A stretch of DNA of 13,956 bases from Alphaproteobacteria bacterium (lineage in GTDB: Bacteria > Pseudomonadota > Alphaproteobacteria > ATCC43930 > CGMCC-115725): the NCBI GenBank assembly GCA_030039775.1, contig JASHUX010000422.1, forward strand, positions 1 through 13,956, read 5' to 3'. Positions 1 through 7,109 of the stretch are shown in pieces. Every line of letters starts with the position of its first letter. Within the stretch, counting starts at the first letter, position 1. The position numbers and the translations under genes are program-made. The notes below the pieces were generated by a model. That model worked only from the letters and a program-made list of their open reading frames with translations, had not been told where the DNA came from and did not search any database.

Positions 1-349
1 TCAAACCTTGCAAGATCGGCGCCGGATCGGCGAGCCCAGTCGTCTCAACCAAGATCCGGCGAAACGGCGGTATTTCTCCCTTCTCGCGGCGATACGCGAG
101 ATTGTCGAGGGTCTCGAGCAGTTCGCCGCGCACCGTGCAGCAGAGACAGCCGGACGCCATCAGGATGACATCGTCCGAGGCCTTCTCCATTAAGGCGTGA
201 TCCAGACCGATTTCGCCGAATTCGTTGACGATGACGGCGGTTTCATCCATCGCGGGATCGCGCAGCACGCGATTGAGCAGCGTGGTCTTGCCGCTCCCCA
301 GAAACCCGGTAAGAACCGACACCGGCAGTCGGTTTTCCAATCCATCCAT
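1..349 (-). CDS. CobW/P47K-family GTPase, N-terminal part (cut by window edge)
   Basis: Reading the minus strand from an ATG at 347-349 gives 116 codons that run off the left edge with no stop. Residues 15-22 are a Walker A P-loop, GFLGSGKT. Residues 68-71 are CLCC, the CxCC metal-binding motif of the COG0523/CobW group, and a TTGLADP stretch lies at 103-109. Known members are cytoplasmic GTPases that deliver metals such as Zn or Co to partner proteins; which metal this one handles cannot be told. A GAGGA about six bases upstream supports the start. The usual family length is about 300-400 residues, so the C-terminal domain lies outside the window. It is transcribed away from the importer operon and shares a 179-base intergenic region with it. 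Family assignment is firm; role is inference. Confidence 0.93.
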   Translation of the reverse strand, partial: MDGLENRLPVSVLTGFLGSGKTTLLNRVLRDPAMDETAVIVNEFGEIGLDHALMEKASDDVILMASGCLCCTVRGELLETLDNLAYRREKGEIPPFRRILVETTGLADPAPILQGL

Positions 350-528
350 GTCCGATCCTCGCGCAGAACGCCGCTCAAGCGCAACAATCGCGGGCTTGCC
401 CGGCCCGCCGCTTCACATTAAGAACTATCATAGGATTTGGGAAGCGATGCGCTGTCGCCAACCCAAAGCGATGCCGGGGCGGACAACCGCCCATCGGCGC
501 TGTCTCCATGATCTGATGGGAGGATTTG
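350..528. promoter_or_regulatory. Divergent intergenic region between the CobW-type gene and the first SBP gene
   Basis: These 179 bases separate two divergently transcribed genes and must hold both promoters. The most AT-rich part is about 411-440. It contains TATGAT on the minus strand (432-427), a -10-like match for the CobW-side gene, but its possible -35 (GACA core) is about 20 bases away, so the promoter call is weak. No convincing plus-strand sigma-70 pair was found. A stable hairpin near 473-498 sits in the presumed 5' leader of the SBP gene, and a Shine-Dalgarno sequence GGGAGGA lies at 518-524. Confidence 0.4.
473..498 (+). promoter_or_regulatory. Leader hairpin upstream of the first SBP gene
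   Basis: GGGCGG (477-482) and CCGCCC (487-492) pair perfectly around an ACAA loop. The stem continues with GCCG (473-476) against CGGC (495-498) across a two-base AT bulge, about ten pairs in all. It ends 30 bases before the ATG and leaves the Shine-Dalgarno free, so it could stabilise the mRNA or act in regulation. No T-run follows it. Its presence in RNA depends on a transcription start that is not known. Confidence 0.35.
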
Positions 529-1698
529 ATGCGAAAGCTATTCGGAATTGCCGTCGCGACGGCTCTTGTGGCCGCGGCCGGCTTCGCGCAAGCCGACGAA
601 CCGCCGCTCAAAATTGGCGTGATCATGACCTATTCGGGTCCGTTCGCGACCTACGGCCATCAAGCGGATATCGGCATCCAGGCCTGGGAAAAGGCCCATG
701 GCGACACCATCACCGGCCGCAAGATCGAATTTGTCCGCAAGGACGACACCGGCCTCGCGCCCGACGTCTCCAAGCGCGTCACGCAAGAGCTGGCGGTGCG
801 CGATAAGGTCGACGTCATTTTCGGCGGTTGTTGGTCGCCAAACGCGTTTGCCTCCGCGCCGATCGCCACCCAAGCCAAGATTCCGTTTTTCATCATCGTC
901 GCGGCGACCGACGGCATCCCGGCAAAATCGCCCTATATGGTCCGCGTCAGCCAACCGGTCAGCGCAGCGGTCTACACGATGGGCAAATGGGCTGCCGAAC
1001 AGGGCTGGAAAACTGGCTATAGCGCCGTTGTCGATTACGTGCTCGGCACCGCCGGCGCCAACGCGTTCAAGGCGGGGCTCGATGCCGGCGGCGGCCAAGT
1101 GATCGGTAGTGTCCGCATTCCGGTAAGCAATCCGGACTTCACGCCCTATGTCCAACGCGTCAAGCAAGCGCATCCGCAGGTCGTGCAATTGTTCATGCCG
1201 GCGGGCGCCTTGGCGGAAGGGTTCGTCAAGGCCTATCACGATATCGGCTTGGCGAAAGACGGCATCAATATGGTCACCGGTCCGCTGAGCGAAACGCAGC
1301 CGACCAACACGCTCGGCGATTATGTCGAAGGCATCTACACCGGCACCAACTGGATCGACAACAACACCAGCCCGGAAAACCAAGCGTTCCTCAAAGCGCT
1401 CCATGAGACGCAGGGACCGACCTTCAACCCCGGCTTCGTCGCAATGGATATTTGGGATGCGCTCAACATCACCAAGCAGGTGGTCGAGGAACAGCAGGGC
1501 AAGATCGATCCCGACAAGATGATGTCGCTGTTGCGCGGTCACCAGTTCACGAGCCCGCGCGGCCCGATCGCCTTCGATCAAAACGGCGAGATCGTGCAGA
1601 ACGTGTACCTGCAACAGGCGGTGAAGGTGAACGGCCAGATGGAGATGAAGCTCGTTCAGACCCTGCCGATGGTGAAGGCACCGGCTCTGACGCAATGA
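529..1698 (+). CDS. HAAT-family ABC transporter periplasmic solute-binding protein (Peripla_BP_6)
   Basis: A 389-residue protein that should capture a small solute in the periplasm and hand it to the LivHM channel encoded just downstream. Residues 1-22 form a typical Sec signal peptide (basic n-region, Ala/Val-rich core, AQA|DE cleavage). The mature protein opens with LKIGVIMTYSGPFATYG, the standard start of a type 1 periplasmic-binding (LivJ-like) fold, and keeps an FGGCWSPNA segment at about 98-106 and KSPYMVRV at 133-140 in the first lobe. ATG 529 was chosen because GGGAGGA lies five bases upstream; a TTG three bases earlier is too close. Length is normal for the family. It is clearly more distant from the three SBPs at 9767-13507 than they are from each other: it lacks their GGEFTPEALAVA block and their HELHP tail. 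The ligand is unknown; related SBPs bind branched-chain amino acids, amides, or aromatic and aliphatic acids. Confidence 0.95.
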   Translation: MRKLFGIAVATALVAAAGFAQADEPPLKIGVIMTYSGPFATYGHQADIGIQAWEKAHGDTITGRKIEFVRKDDTGLAPDVSKRVTQELAVRDKVDVIFGGCWSPNAFASAPIATQAKIPFFIIVAATDGIPAKSPYMVRVSQPVSAAVYTMGKWAAEQGWKTGYSAVVDYVLGTAGANAFKAGLDAGGGQVIGSVRIPVSNPDFTPYVQRVKQAHPQVVQLFMPAGALAEGFVKAYHDIGLAKDGINMVTGPLSETQPTNTLGDYVEGIYTGTNWIDNNTSPENQAFLKALHETQGPTFNPGFVAMDIWDALNITKQVVEEQQGKIDPDKMMSLLRGHQFTSPRGPIAFDQNGEIVQNVYLQQAVKVNGQMEMKLVQTLPMVKAPALTQ

Positions 1699-1709
1699 CA
1701 ATGCCGACG

Positions 1710-1744
1710 CGGCCGAGGCGATCGTGCCTCGGCCGTTTCTTTTC
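1710..1744 (+). terminator. Terminator-like hairpin between the SBP gene and livH
   Basis: CGGCCGAGGC (1710-1719) and GCCTCGGCCG (1726-1735) form a perfect ten-pair stem with a six-base loop, followed at once by TTTCTTTTC. This is the form of an intrinsic terminator and starts 11 bases after the SBP stop codon. In an SBP-permease operon it would be expected to be partial, giving abundant SBP mRNA and less permease mRNA (inference). The left arm also contains a GAGG five bases before an in-frame GTG at 1724, so the hairpin could instead mask a ribosome binding site for livH. Confidence 0.7.
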
Positions 1745-1765
1745 CCGACCCGAATAACACCGCCC

Positions 1766-2638
1766 GTGTTGCCCATCATTCAAGGCATCGTTCAAGTCCT
1801 GTTCGACGGCATCGCTTTTGGCATGCTGCTGTTCGTCATGTCCGTCGGATTGTCGATCACCCTCGGTATGATGCATTTCGCCAATCTGGCGCACGGCGTG
1901 TTCGCCATGCTCGGCGGTTACGTGACGGTGGTGTTGATGCACAAGGCGGGTGTGCCGTTCCTCGAAACGCTGCCGGCCGCATTCGTCATTGTCGCGATCG
2001 TCAGCGTCCCGCTTGAACGCTTCGTCTATCGACGAATGTATTCGGCAAAAGAGCTCGACCAAGTGCTGCTGACGGTCGGCATCATCTACATGGCGATTGC
2101 GGCGGCGGCGTATGTTTGGGGGCCGGAGCCCATGGCTTTCGCTCTGCCCGACTATCTCACCCGCTATCGCGACATCGGATCTTTCAGCTTCAGCACCTAT
2201 GGCGCGCTGTTGTTGGCGATCGGTACCGTCATCACCCTTGTTATCTTCTACGGCTTGGAGCGCACCCGCTTCGGCGCCATGATCCGCGCCGCGGTCGACG
2301 ATCGCCGTGTCGCGCTCGGCGTCGGCATCAACGTCAACCGCGTTTTCACCATCACGTTCGCCGTCGGCAGCGGCCTCGCCGGATTGGGCGGCGCGCTCGG
2401 CATCAACGCGTTGGGTCTCGATCCGAGCTTTCCAATCGAATATCTGGTCTTCTTCCTGATCGTCGTCAGCATCGGCGGCGGCGGCACGGTAAAGGGCGCG
2501 CTGGCGGCCGCGCTGCTCCTGGGTCTTTGCGACACCGCCGGCAAATATTATGTGCCGCAGACCGGCGCCTTCATCATCTACGTGGTCATGTTGTTGGTCA
2601 TGCTATGGCGGCCTAACGGGCTGTTCGGACGGCCATGA
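1766..2638 (+). CDS. livH: HAAT ABC transporter permease, LivH type (module 1)
   Basis: A 290-residue integral inner-membrane protein, one of the two channel subunits of the importer. It is a string of hydrophobic helices with the LivH-typical early GIAFGMLLFVMSVGLSITLG stretch (about 15-34), then FANLAHGVFAMLGGY, and a cytoplasmic coupling loop ERTRFGAMIRAAVDD at about 165-179 that should contact the ATPases. GTG 1766 was chosen because the protein then aligns without a gap from residue 1 with the second LivH (also 290 residues; coupling loop at the same positions). There is no good Shine-Dalgarno before 1766. An in-frame GTG at 1724 has a GAGG at good spacing and would add 14 residues, but its codons lie in the hairpin, so the start is uncertain. 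The stop overlaps the livM start by four bases (ATGA). Confidence 0.9.
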   Translation: MLPIIQGIVQVLFDGIAFGMLLFVMSVGLSITLGMMHFANLAHGVFAMLGGYVTVVLMHKAGVPFLETLPAAFVIVAIVSVPLERFVYRRMYSAKELDQVLLTVGIIYMAIAAAAYVWGPEPMAFALPDYLTRYRDIGSFSFSTYGALLLAIGTVITLVIFYGLERTRFGAMIRAAVDDRRVALGVGINVNRVFTITFAVGSGLAGLGGALGINALGLDPSFPIEYLVFFLIVVSIGGGGTVKGALAAALLLGLCDTAGKYYVPQTGAFIIYVVMLLVMLWRPNGLFGRP

Positions 2639-3645
2639 CCACCGAGGCACAGACCACCAAGGCCATCGCCGATTTCCGTGCCCAGGTGCGCTGGCAATGG
2701 TACGAGCCGCTGTTCTGGCTCGGCGCCATCGCCTGGTATTTCCTGTTTCCGACGTATCTGCCGCTCGGCACGCAGATTCTGTGCGCGGCGCTGTTCGCGC
2801 TGTCGCTCGACTTGATCCTGGGCTATGGCGGCATCGTCTCGCTTGGTCATACCACGTTCTTTGGGATCGGCGCCTACACCGCCGGCTTGCTCGCCAAGCA
2901 CGGCTGGGGCGAGCCGATCACGTGCCTCTTGGCGGGCGGCGCGCTGGCCGCAATCGCGGGATGGATTTGCAGTTTCGTCATCGTGCGCGTCCAAGGCGTT
3001 GCGCTGCTCCTGGTCACGCTCGGGATCAACCTCGTGCTCTACGAGGCCGCCAACAAGGCCTACACGATCACCGGCGGCGCGGACGGCTTGCAGGGCATCG
3101 AGTTTTGGAAATTGTTCGGCGTATTCGATTACGACATCTATGGCCGTGTCTCGTTCGTCTACACATTGGCCGTTGTGTTCGTGCTGTTCTTGGTCGCGCG
3201 ACGGATCGTTCATTCGCCGTTCGGTCTTGCTCTCAAGGGCATGCGCGAGAATTGGAAACGCATGCCGGCCTTGGGCGCGGCGTTGCGCCGCCACGGCGCG
3301 CTGATCTTTGTGCTTTCTGCCGCCATCGCGGGCCTGTCCGGCGCGCTGCTGGCGGAATCGGTTCAGTTCGTGGCACTGGACTCCCTCGGCGTGCAACGCT
3401 CCGTCGACGTGTTGACGATGTTGATCGTCGGCGGCACCGGCGTTCTCTACGGCAGCTTCGTCGGCGCGACCGTGTATATGGTGGTGCGCGATCAGCTCGC
3501 CGACCTCAACCCGGCCTATTGGTACTTTTGGATCGGCCTCATTCTGGTGGTGATCGTGTTGTTCACTCGAAACGGCCTGGTCGGCGCGTTGTCGGACGCA
3601 ACCGATTGGCTGAAGCGTCGACGCGGCGGCGGGACGGCCTCGTGA
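2635..3645 (+). CDS. livM: HAAT ABC transporter permease, LivM type (module 1)
   Basis: A 336-residue second channel subunit. After a polar N-terminal tail of about 25 residues come repeated membrane helices. LivM landmarks are SLGHTTFFGIGAY (69-81), TGGADGLQG (146-154) and the coupling loop starting SPFGLALKGMREN at 194, which should dock on the ATP-binding subunits. The ATG lies inside the livH stop region (ATGA overlap), so translation is probably coupled. It is visibly paralogous to the permease at 6093: both share a PTYL-LGT motif and an LSLDL--GYGGI motif near the N-terminus. The C-terminus is a basic, Gly-rich tail of about 12 residues. The gene ends in a GTGA overlap with the next one. 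Confidence 0.93.
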   Translation: MTTEAQTTKAIADFRAQVRWQWYEPLFWLGAIAWYFLFPTYLPLGTQILCAALFALSLDLILGYGGIVSLGHTTFFGIGAYTAGLLAKHGWGEPITCLLAGGALAAIAGWICSFVIVRVQGVALLLVTLGINLVLYEAANKAYTITGGADGLQGIEFWKLFGVFDYDIYGRVSFVYTLAVVFVLFLVARRIVHSPFGLALKGMRENWKRMPALGAALRRHGALIFVLSAAIAGLSGALLAESVQFVALDSLGVQRSVDVLTMLIVGGTGVLYGSFVGATVYMVVRDQLADLNPAYWYFWIGLILVVIVLFTRNGLVGALSDATDWLKRRRGGGTAS

Positions 3646-4397
3646 CCGCGATCGCGCTGGCCACGCACGGCCTCAACAAGAGCTTCGGCGCGCTCAAGGT
3701 CACGCAAGACGTGCGCTTCAAACTCCCGGTCGGCGCGCGTCACGCGTTGATCGGACCGAACGGCGCCGGGAAAACCACGTTCATCAATCTCCTCACCGGC
3801 ATGCTGCCGCCGGACGCCGGCACGATCGAACTCGACGGCACGGAGATCACGGCGCTGCCGCCGCACGAACGGGTGAAGCGCGGCCTGGCCCGTACCTATC
3901 AGATAAACACATTGTTTCCCGATCTCACGCCGCTCGAAGCCGTGACGCTCGTGGCGTGCGAACGACACGGCGTGTCGCGCCAATGGTTTCCGTCGCTCGC
4001 CAGTCGCCGGGTCCTGATCGAGGAAGCGTATGCCTTGCTGGCGCAGCTCGGAATCGGTGACCAGGCGCGGCGGCCGACGCGCCATCTGGCCTATGGTCAT
4101 CAGCGCGTGCTCGAAATTGCGCTGGCGCTTGCGACGCACCCGCATGTGTTGCTCTTGGACGAGCCCGCTGCCGGCGTACCCGCCCAGGAAAGCGGCATTC
4201 TCTATGAAGTGATTTCCGGATTGCCGAAGGAGATCGCGGTGCTGTTCATCGAGCACGACATGGACCTCGTCTTCCGCTTCGCCAGCTACATCACGGTGCT
4301 GGCCTCCGGCCGTGTCTTGCGCGAAGGGCCGCCGGCGGAAATCGCGGAAGACCCCGAGGTTCGTGCCGTTTATTTGGGCACCGCGGTCCATGGCTGA
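3642..4397 (+). CDS. livG: HAAT ABC transporter ATP-binding protein, LivG type (module 1)
   Basis: A 251-residue cytoplasmic ATPase that powers the importer as one half of a LivG-LivF pair. Visible motifs: Walker A GPNGAGKT (38-45), Q-loop Gln87 (RTYQINTLF), LAYGHQ signature (149-154), Walker B VLLLDEP (169-175) and H-loop His205 (FIEHDM). The Y-containing signature, instead of LSGGQ, is usual for LivG and is not a defect. The start is GTG 3642, which overlaps the livM stop by four bases. The frame stays open far upstream, but that part runs antiparallel in meaning to livM in another frame and is not coding. GGCGGGACGG just upstream can serve as ribosome binding site. The C-terminal part (EDPEVRAVYLG) is also typical of LivG. 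Confidence 0.94.
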   Translation: MTAIALATHGLNKSFGALKVTQDVRFKLPVGARHALIGPNGAGKTTFINLLTGMLPPDAGTIELDGTEITALPPHERVKRGLARTYQINTLFPDLTPLEAVTLVACERHGVSRQWFPSLASRRVLIEEAYALLAQLGIGDQARRPTRHLAYGHQRVLEIALALATHPHVLLLDEPAAGVPAQESGILYEVISGLPKEIAVLFIEHDMDLVFRFASYITVLASGRVLREGPPAEIAEDPEVRAVYLGTAVHG

Positions 4398-5124
4398 CGC
4401 GCTGCTCCACATCGAAAATGTCCGCGCCGGCTACGGCGACGCGGTCGTCATCGACGATATCGGTTTTTCGCTCGGCGAGGGCGAATCGCTTGCGGTGCTG
4501 GGTCGGAACGGGATGGGAAAGACGACCCTGATCCTGACTCTCATGGGCCAGACGAATCTCGTCGCCGGCCGGATGAGCATGCGCGGCGTCAGGTTCGAGC
4601 GGTCGCCGTCCAACGCGCGCGTCGCGATGGGCCTAGGCTGGGCGCCGCAGGAACGCGGCATCTTCGCGTCGCTGACAGTCGAGGAAAACCTCGCCGTCGC
4701 GGCGCGGGCTGGTCACTGGAATGCGGCCCGGACCTTCGAGCTGTTTCCGTCACTGGCGGAACGCCGCCGGAATTTCGGCAATCAACTATCGGGCGGCGAG
4801 CAGCAGATGCTCGCAATCGCTCGGGCGCTGATGACCAATCCCGCGCTGCTGCTATTGGACGAACCGCTTGAAGGTCTCGCGCCGATCATCGTGGAAGAAA
4901 TGACCCGGACCATCCGCAAGCTTGCCGCCGAAGGCGTCGGTTTTATCCTCGTCGAACAGCACACCCAATTGGCGTTGGGGCTAACGCGGCAGGCAATCAT
5001 TCTCGAACGCGGCAGGATCGTGTTCAAGGGAGCGAGTCAAGAATTGATCGACGATCCTTCGGTGTTGGTTCGGTACGTCGGCTTGCGCGGCGAGCGCGGT
5101 CTGGTTCCGGCCGCTCCTCGGTGA
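4390..5124 (+). CDS. livF: HAAT ABC transporter ATP-binding protein, LivF type (module 1)
   Basis: A 244-residue partner ATPase of LivG. Motifs: Walker A GRNGMGKT (38-45), Q-loop Gln87 (APQERGIF, the LivF-typical PQ-R-IF form), canonical signature LSGGEQQ (133-139), Walker B LLLLDEP (153-159) and H-loop His191 (VEQH). ATG 4390 overlaps the livG stop by eight bases; the open frame upstream of it lies wholly inside livG and is discarded. There is no clear Shine-Dalgarno, so translational coupling is likely. The last ten or so residues (after VGLRGERG) extend past the usual LivF end and are low-complexity. This is the last gene of the first importer operon; no intrinsic terminator was seen after it. 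Confidence 0.94.
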   Translation: MADALLHIENVRAGYGDAVVIDDIGFSLGEGESLAVLGRNGMGKTTLILTLMGQTNLVAGRMSMRGVRFERSPSNARVAMGLGWAPQERGIFASLTVEENLAVAARAGHWNAARTFELFPSLAERRRNFGNQLSGGEQQMLAIARALMTNPALLLLDEPLEGLAPIIVEEMTRTIRKLAAEGVGFILVEQHTQLALGLTRQAIILERGRIVFKGASQELIDDPSVLVRYVGLRGERGLVPAAPR

Positions 5125-5142
5125 AACACGGCACCATTCAGA

Positions 5143-5156
5143 TCACGTAGGCGTGA
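5143..5156. promoter_or_regulatory. Short inverted repeat TCACG-TAGG-CGTGA
   Basis: Perfect five-base arms (5143-5147 and 5152-5156) around TAGG, in the 94-base gap between the two importer modules. It could be half of an operator or a weak hairpin. GTGACA at 5153-5158 within it matches five of six bases of a sigma-70 -35 box, but no good -10 sits at the right distance. Arms this short can arise by chance. Confidence 0.25.
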
Positions 5157-5162
5157 CAAAAC

Positions 5163-5176
5163 CATTTCGCCAAATG
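5163..5176. promoter_or_regulatory. Short inverted repeat CATTT-CGCC-AAATG
   Basis: Perfect five-base arms around CGCC in the most AT-rich part of the gap before the second livH, followed by TATAGA at 5187-5192, a possible -10 element. A regulator site over a promoter for the second module is possible. The evidence is only symmetry and position. Confidence 0.28.
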
Positions 5177-5218
5177 CGGATATGGCTATAGAAAGACGGC
5201 ATAAACGGGGGAGGCAGG

Positions 5219-6091
5219 TTGAGCGATTTTCTCACGACATGGGCGGCACTGACCTTTAACGGCATCTCGTTCGGGATGATCTTGTTCCTGATCTCGTCCG
5301 GGTTGACGGTGACGCTGGGCGTGATGCGGCTCGTCAATTTGTCCCATTGCGGGTTCGCCATGATCGGCGGCTACATCGCGATGGCGGCTGTCGACTACCT
5401 TGGCTTCGGCCTGTTGGCATCGGTGCCGGTCGCGATTGTCGGAACCATGATCATCGCGGCCGTGGTCGAACGCACGTTGTTTCAATGGACCTACGGCATC
5501 ACCCAGCTTGGCCAAATCTTGATGACGTTCGGACTGACGTTGGTGATGGTCGCGCTTTGCAACATCATCTTCGGCCCGTTGCTGCATGCGCTGCCTGTCC
5601 CGAACTGGCTTACCGGCAATTTCGATGTCGCGAATGTCATCGTATCGGTGTACCGCGTGTTCCTCGTCATCGTGTCGGGATTAATCGCGCTCGGGATTTG
5701 GTACGTGGTCGAGCGTACGGATTTCGGCGCGCGTCTCCGCGCCTCGGTCGACAATCCGCGCATGGCGCGGTGCGCCGGCATCAATGTCCGCCAGATTTTT
5801 TCCTTCACGTTCACGGTGGGTTGCGGGCTTGCCGCGGTCGGCGGGGTGCTCGGAACCCAGATGCTGCCCATCGAACCCTACTACGCGCTCGACTATCTGA
5901 TTCTGACACTGATCGTGGTCGCGACGGGCGGCCTTGGCAGCCTCAAAGGGTCGTTCACCGCGGCGCTCCTGATCGGTGTGCTCGACACGTACGGCCGTTA
6001 CATCCTTCCCGCCGGCGGCGGCTTCGTGATGTACGCCATCGTGTTGGTGATCCTGCTGATTCGGCCTCAGGGCCTATTCGCGAGGGCATAA
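5219..6091 (+). CDS. livH: HAAT ABC transporter permease, LivH type (module 2)
   Basis: A 290-residue membrane channel subunit, paralogous along its whole length to the LivH at 1766. It shares NGISFGM near residue 14 (DGIAFGM in the first copy), a GFAMIGGY segment at about 45-52, and the coupling loop ERTDFGARLRASVDN at exactly the same positions (165-179). The start is TTG: a strong GGGGGAGG (5207-5214) lies four bases upstream, and starting there gives the same length and alignment as the first copy. No ATG near the start would keep the first helix. Extra Cys residues (LSHCGFAM, RMARCAGINV, VGCGLAAVGG) distinguish it from module 1. It is the first gene of a four-gene set with no SBP gene directly upstream. 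The stop TAA is one base before the livM ATG. Confidence 0.92.
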   Translation: MSDFLTTWAALTFNGISFGMILFLISSGLTVTLGVMRLVNLSHCGFAMIGGYIAMAAVDYLGFGLLASVPVAIVGTMIIAAVVERTLFQWTYGITQLGQILMTFGLTLVMVALCNIIFGPLLHALPVPNWLTGNFDVANVIVSVYRVFLVIVSGLIALGIWYVVERTDFGARLRASVDNPRMARCAGINVRQIFSFTFTVGCGLAAVGGVLGTQMLPIEPYYALDYLILTLIVVATGGLGSLKGSFTAALLIGVLDTYGRYILPAGGGFVMYAIVLVILLIRPQGLFARA

Positions 6092-6092
6092 G

Positions 6093-7109
6093 ATGACGAC
6101 CGTCTCCGTCACCAATAGACCGGTCGTCGCGAAGGTCCGCAACGCGTTTGCGGCGCATCGCATCAATTGGATCGACATCGGTATCTGGGTGGTTGCGATC
6201 GGCGCCTATTTCGTCGTGCCGACCTACTTGTCGCTTGGCACCACCGTTTTGATCATGATTCTGTTCACCCTGTCGCTCGATCTTGCCGTCGGCTATGGCG
6301 GGATCGACACGCTGGGACAGGGCGCGTTTTACGGCGTCGGCGGCTACGCCGCGGCATTTTGGGCACTGAATGTTACGGGCGAGCCGATCTCGGGGCTGAT
6401 CGTCGGCGGCGGCGTAGCCGGCCTTCTCGCCTTGATCGCGGGCCCGATCGTCCTGCGCACACGCGGCCTGACCTTGATCATGATCACGCTCGCGATCTCG
6501 TCGATGCTTGGCGAGTTTGCCGTCACGGCGAAGTCGATTACCGGCGGCGACGACGGATTGACCGGTTATCATATCGAGCCGGTCTTCGGCCTGTTCCATT
6601 TCGATATCTATTATCGGACCGCCTATTTTTACGCACTGGGCGTCCTAGCGGCTGCGTTCATCGTGGCGCGTATCGTGGTCAATTCGCCGTTTGGCCTCAC
6701 CGTCCGCGGCATCCGAGAAAATCCGGTGCGCATGCGGTTGCTCGGAGTGCGCATCCGCAATCGGCTCATCGGGCTGTTCACGCTCTCCGCCGCGATGGCG
6801 GGCGTCGCCGGCGGGCTCACGGCGCAGGTCACGGGATTGATCGGCGTCGACACTCTCACCTTCCTCGTGTCGGGCAACGCGCTGATCAGCTTGATTCTCG
6901 GCGGCTTCGGACGGCTTTACGGCGCGTTCCTCGGGGCCGCGTTGTTTTACATCTTCTCGGACCGCGCCGCGGCGATCAATCCGTTCCACTGGCTGCTGGC
7001 CTTGGGCATTCTGCTGATTCTAGCGGTGCGGTTCATGCCAAACGGCCTCATGGGATTGGCCGACCAGCTCCGGCGGAAAGAGGATCCGCTGGACCGGAGC
7101 GGTCCATGA
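6093..7109 (+). CDS. livM: HAAT ABC transporter permease, LivM type (module 2)
   Basis: A 338-residue second channel subunit of module 2. LivM landmarks: TLGQGAFYGVGGY (73-85), TGGDDGLTG (150-158), and a coupling loop starting SPFGLTVRGIREN at 198 that continues into RMRLLGVRIRNRLI. The multiple hydrophobic helices fit a polytopic inner-membrane protein. The ATG is supported by GAGGG (6082-6086) at six-base spacing. The N-terminal 25 residues are polar, as in the first LivM, but not similar in sequence. Gln replaces the His of SLGHTT in module 1 (many LivM proteins have SLGQ here). The stop overlaps the livG start by four bases (ATGA). Confidence 0.93.
   Translation: MTTVSVTNRPVVAKVRNAFAAHRINWIDIGIWVVAIGAYFVVPTYLSLGTTVLIMILFTLSLDLAVGYGGIDTLGQGAFYGVGGYAAAFWALNVTGEPISGLIVGGGVAGLLALIAGPIVLRTRGLTLIMITLAISSMLGEFAVTAKSITGGDDGLTGYHIEPVFGLFHFDIYYRTAYFYALGVLAAAFIVARIVVNSPFGLTVRGIRENPVRMRLLGVRIRNRLIGLFTLSAAMAGVAGGLTAQVTGLIGVDTLTFLVSGNALISLILGGFGRLYGAFLGAALFYIFSDRAAAINPFHWLLALGILLILAVRFMPNGLMGLADQLRRKEDPLDRSGP
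7090..7106 (+). promoter_or_regulatory. Hairpin presenting the livG (module 2) ribosome binding site in its loop
   Basis: TGGACC (7090-7095) and GGTCCA (7101-7106) are perfect complements around the five-base loop GGAGC. The loop carries the GGAG Shine-Dalgarno of livG, and the last base of the stem is the A of its ATG. It lies inside the end of livM, so ribosomes finishing livM would melt it, which fits translational coupling. Short arms; could be chance. Confidence 0.35.

Noticed and set aside
225..806. Plus-strand open frame spanning the promoter region and the SBP start
   Set aside because: It crosses the CobW gene on the other strand and the SBP signal peptide in another frame; the composition is Arg/Ser-rich and domain-free.
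538..1779. Long minus-strand open frame (413 codons) opposite the first SBP
   Set aside because: It is the mirror of a convincing SBP gene, is rich in Arg, Asp and His, has no recognisable domain, and is the usual antisense shadow in GC-rich DNA.
2550..3641. Open frame leading into livG from far upstream, suggesting a giant fused protein
   Set aside because: The part before 3642 is Arg-rich nonsense in a different frame from livM; the ABC protein begins at GTG 3642 at the livM stop.
149..4154. LivG signatures without Ser (LAYGHQ, LGYGQ) as broken ATPases
   Set aside because: LivG proteins normally have a Y-G-Q type signature, and all other ATP-site motifs are intact, so the proteins look functional.
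3516..4412. Minus-strand open frame opposite livG, module 1
   Set aside because: Antisense shadow with no motif; all ABC ATPase motifs are on the plus strand.
6167..7105. Open frame upstream of the second livG
   Set aside because: Same situation: an out-of-frame shadow of livM; the true start is ATG 7106 with a Shine-Dalgarno.
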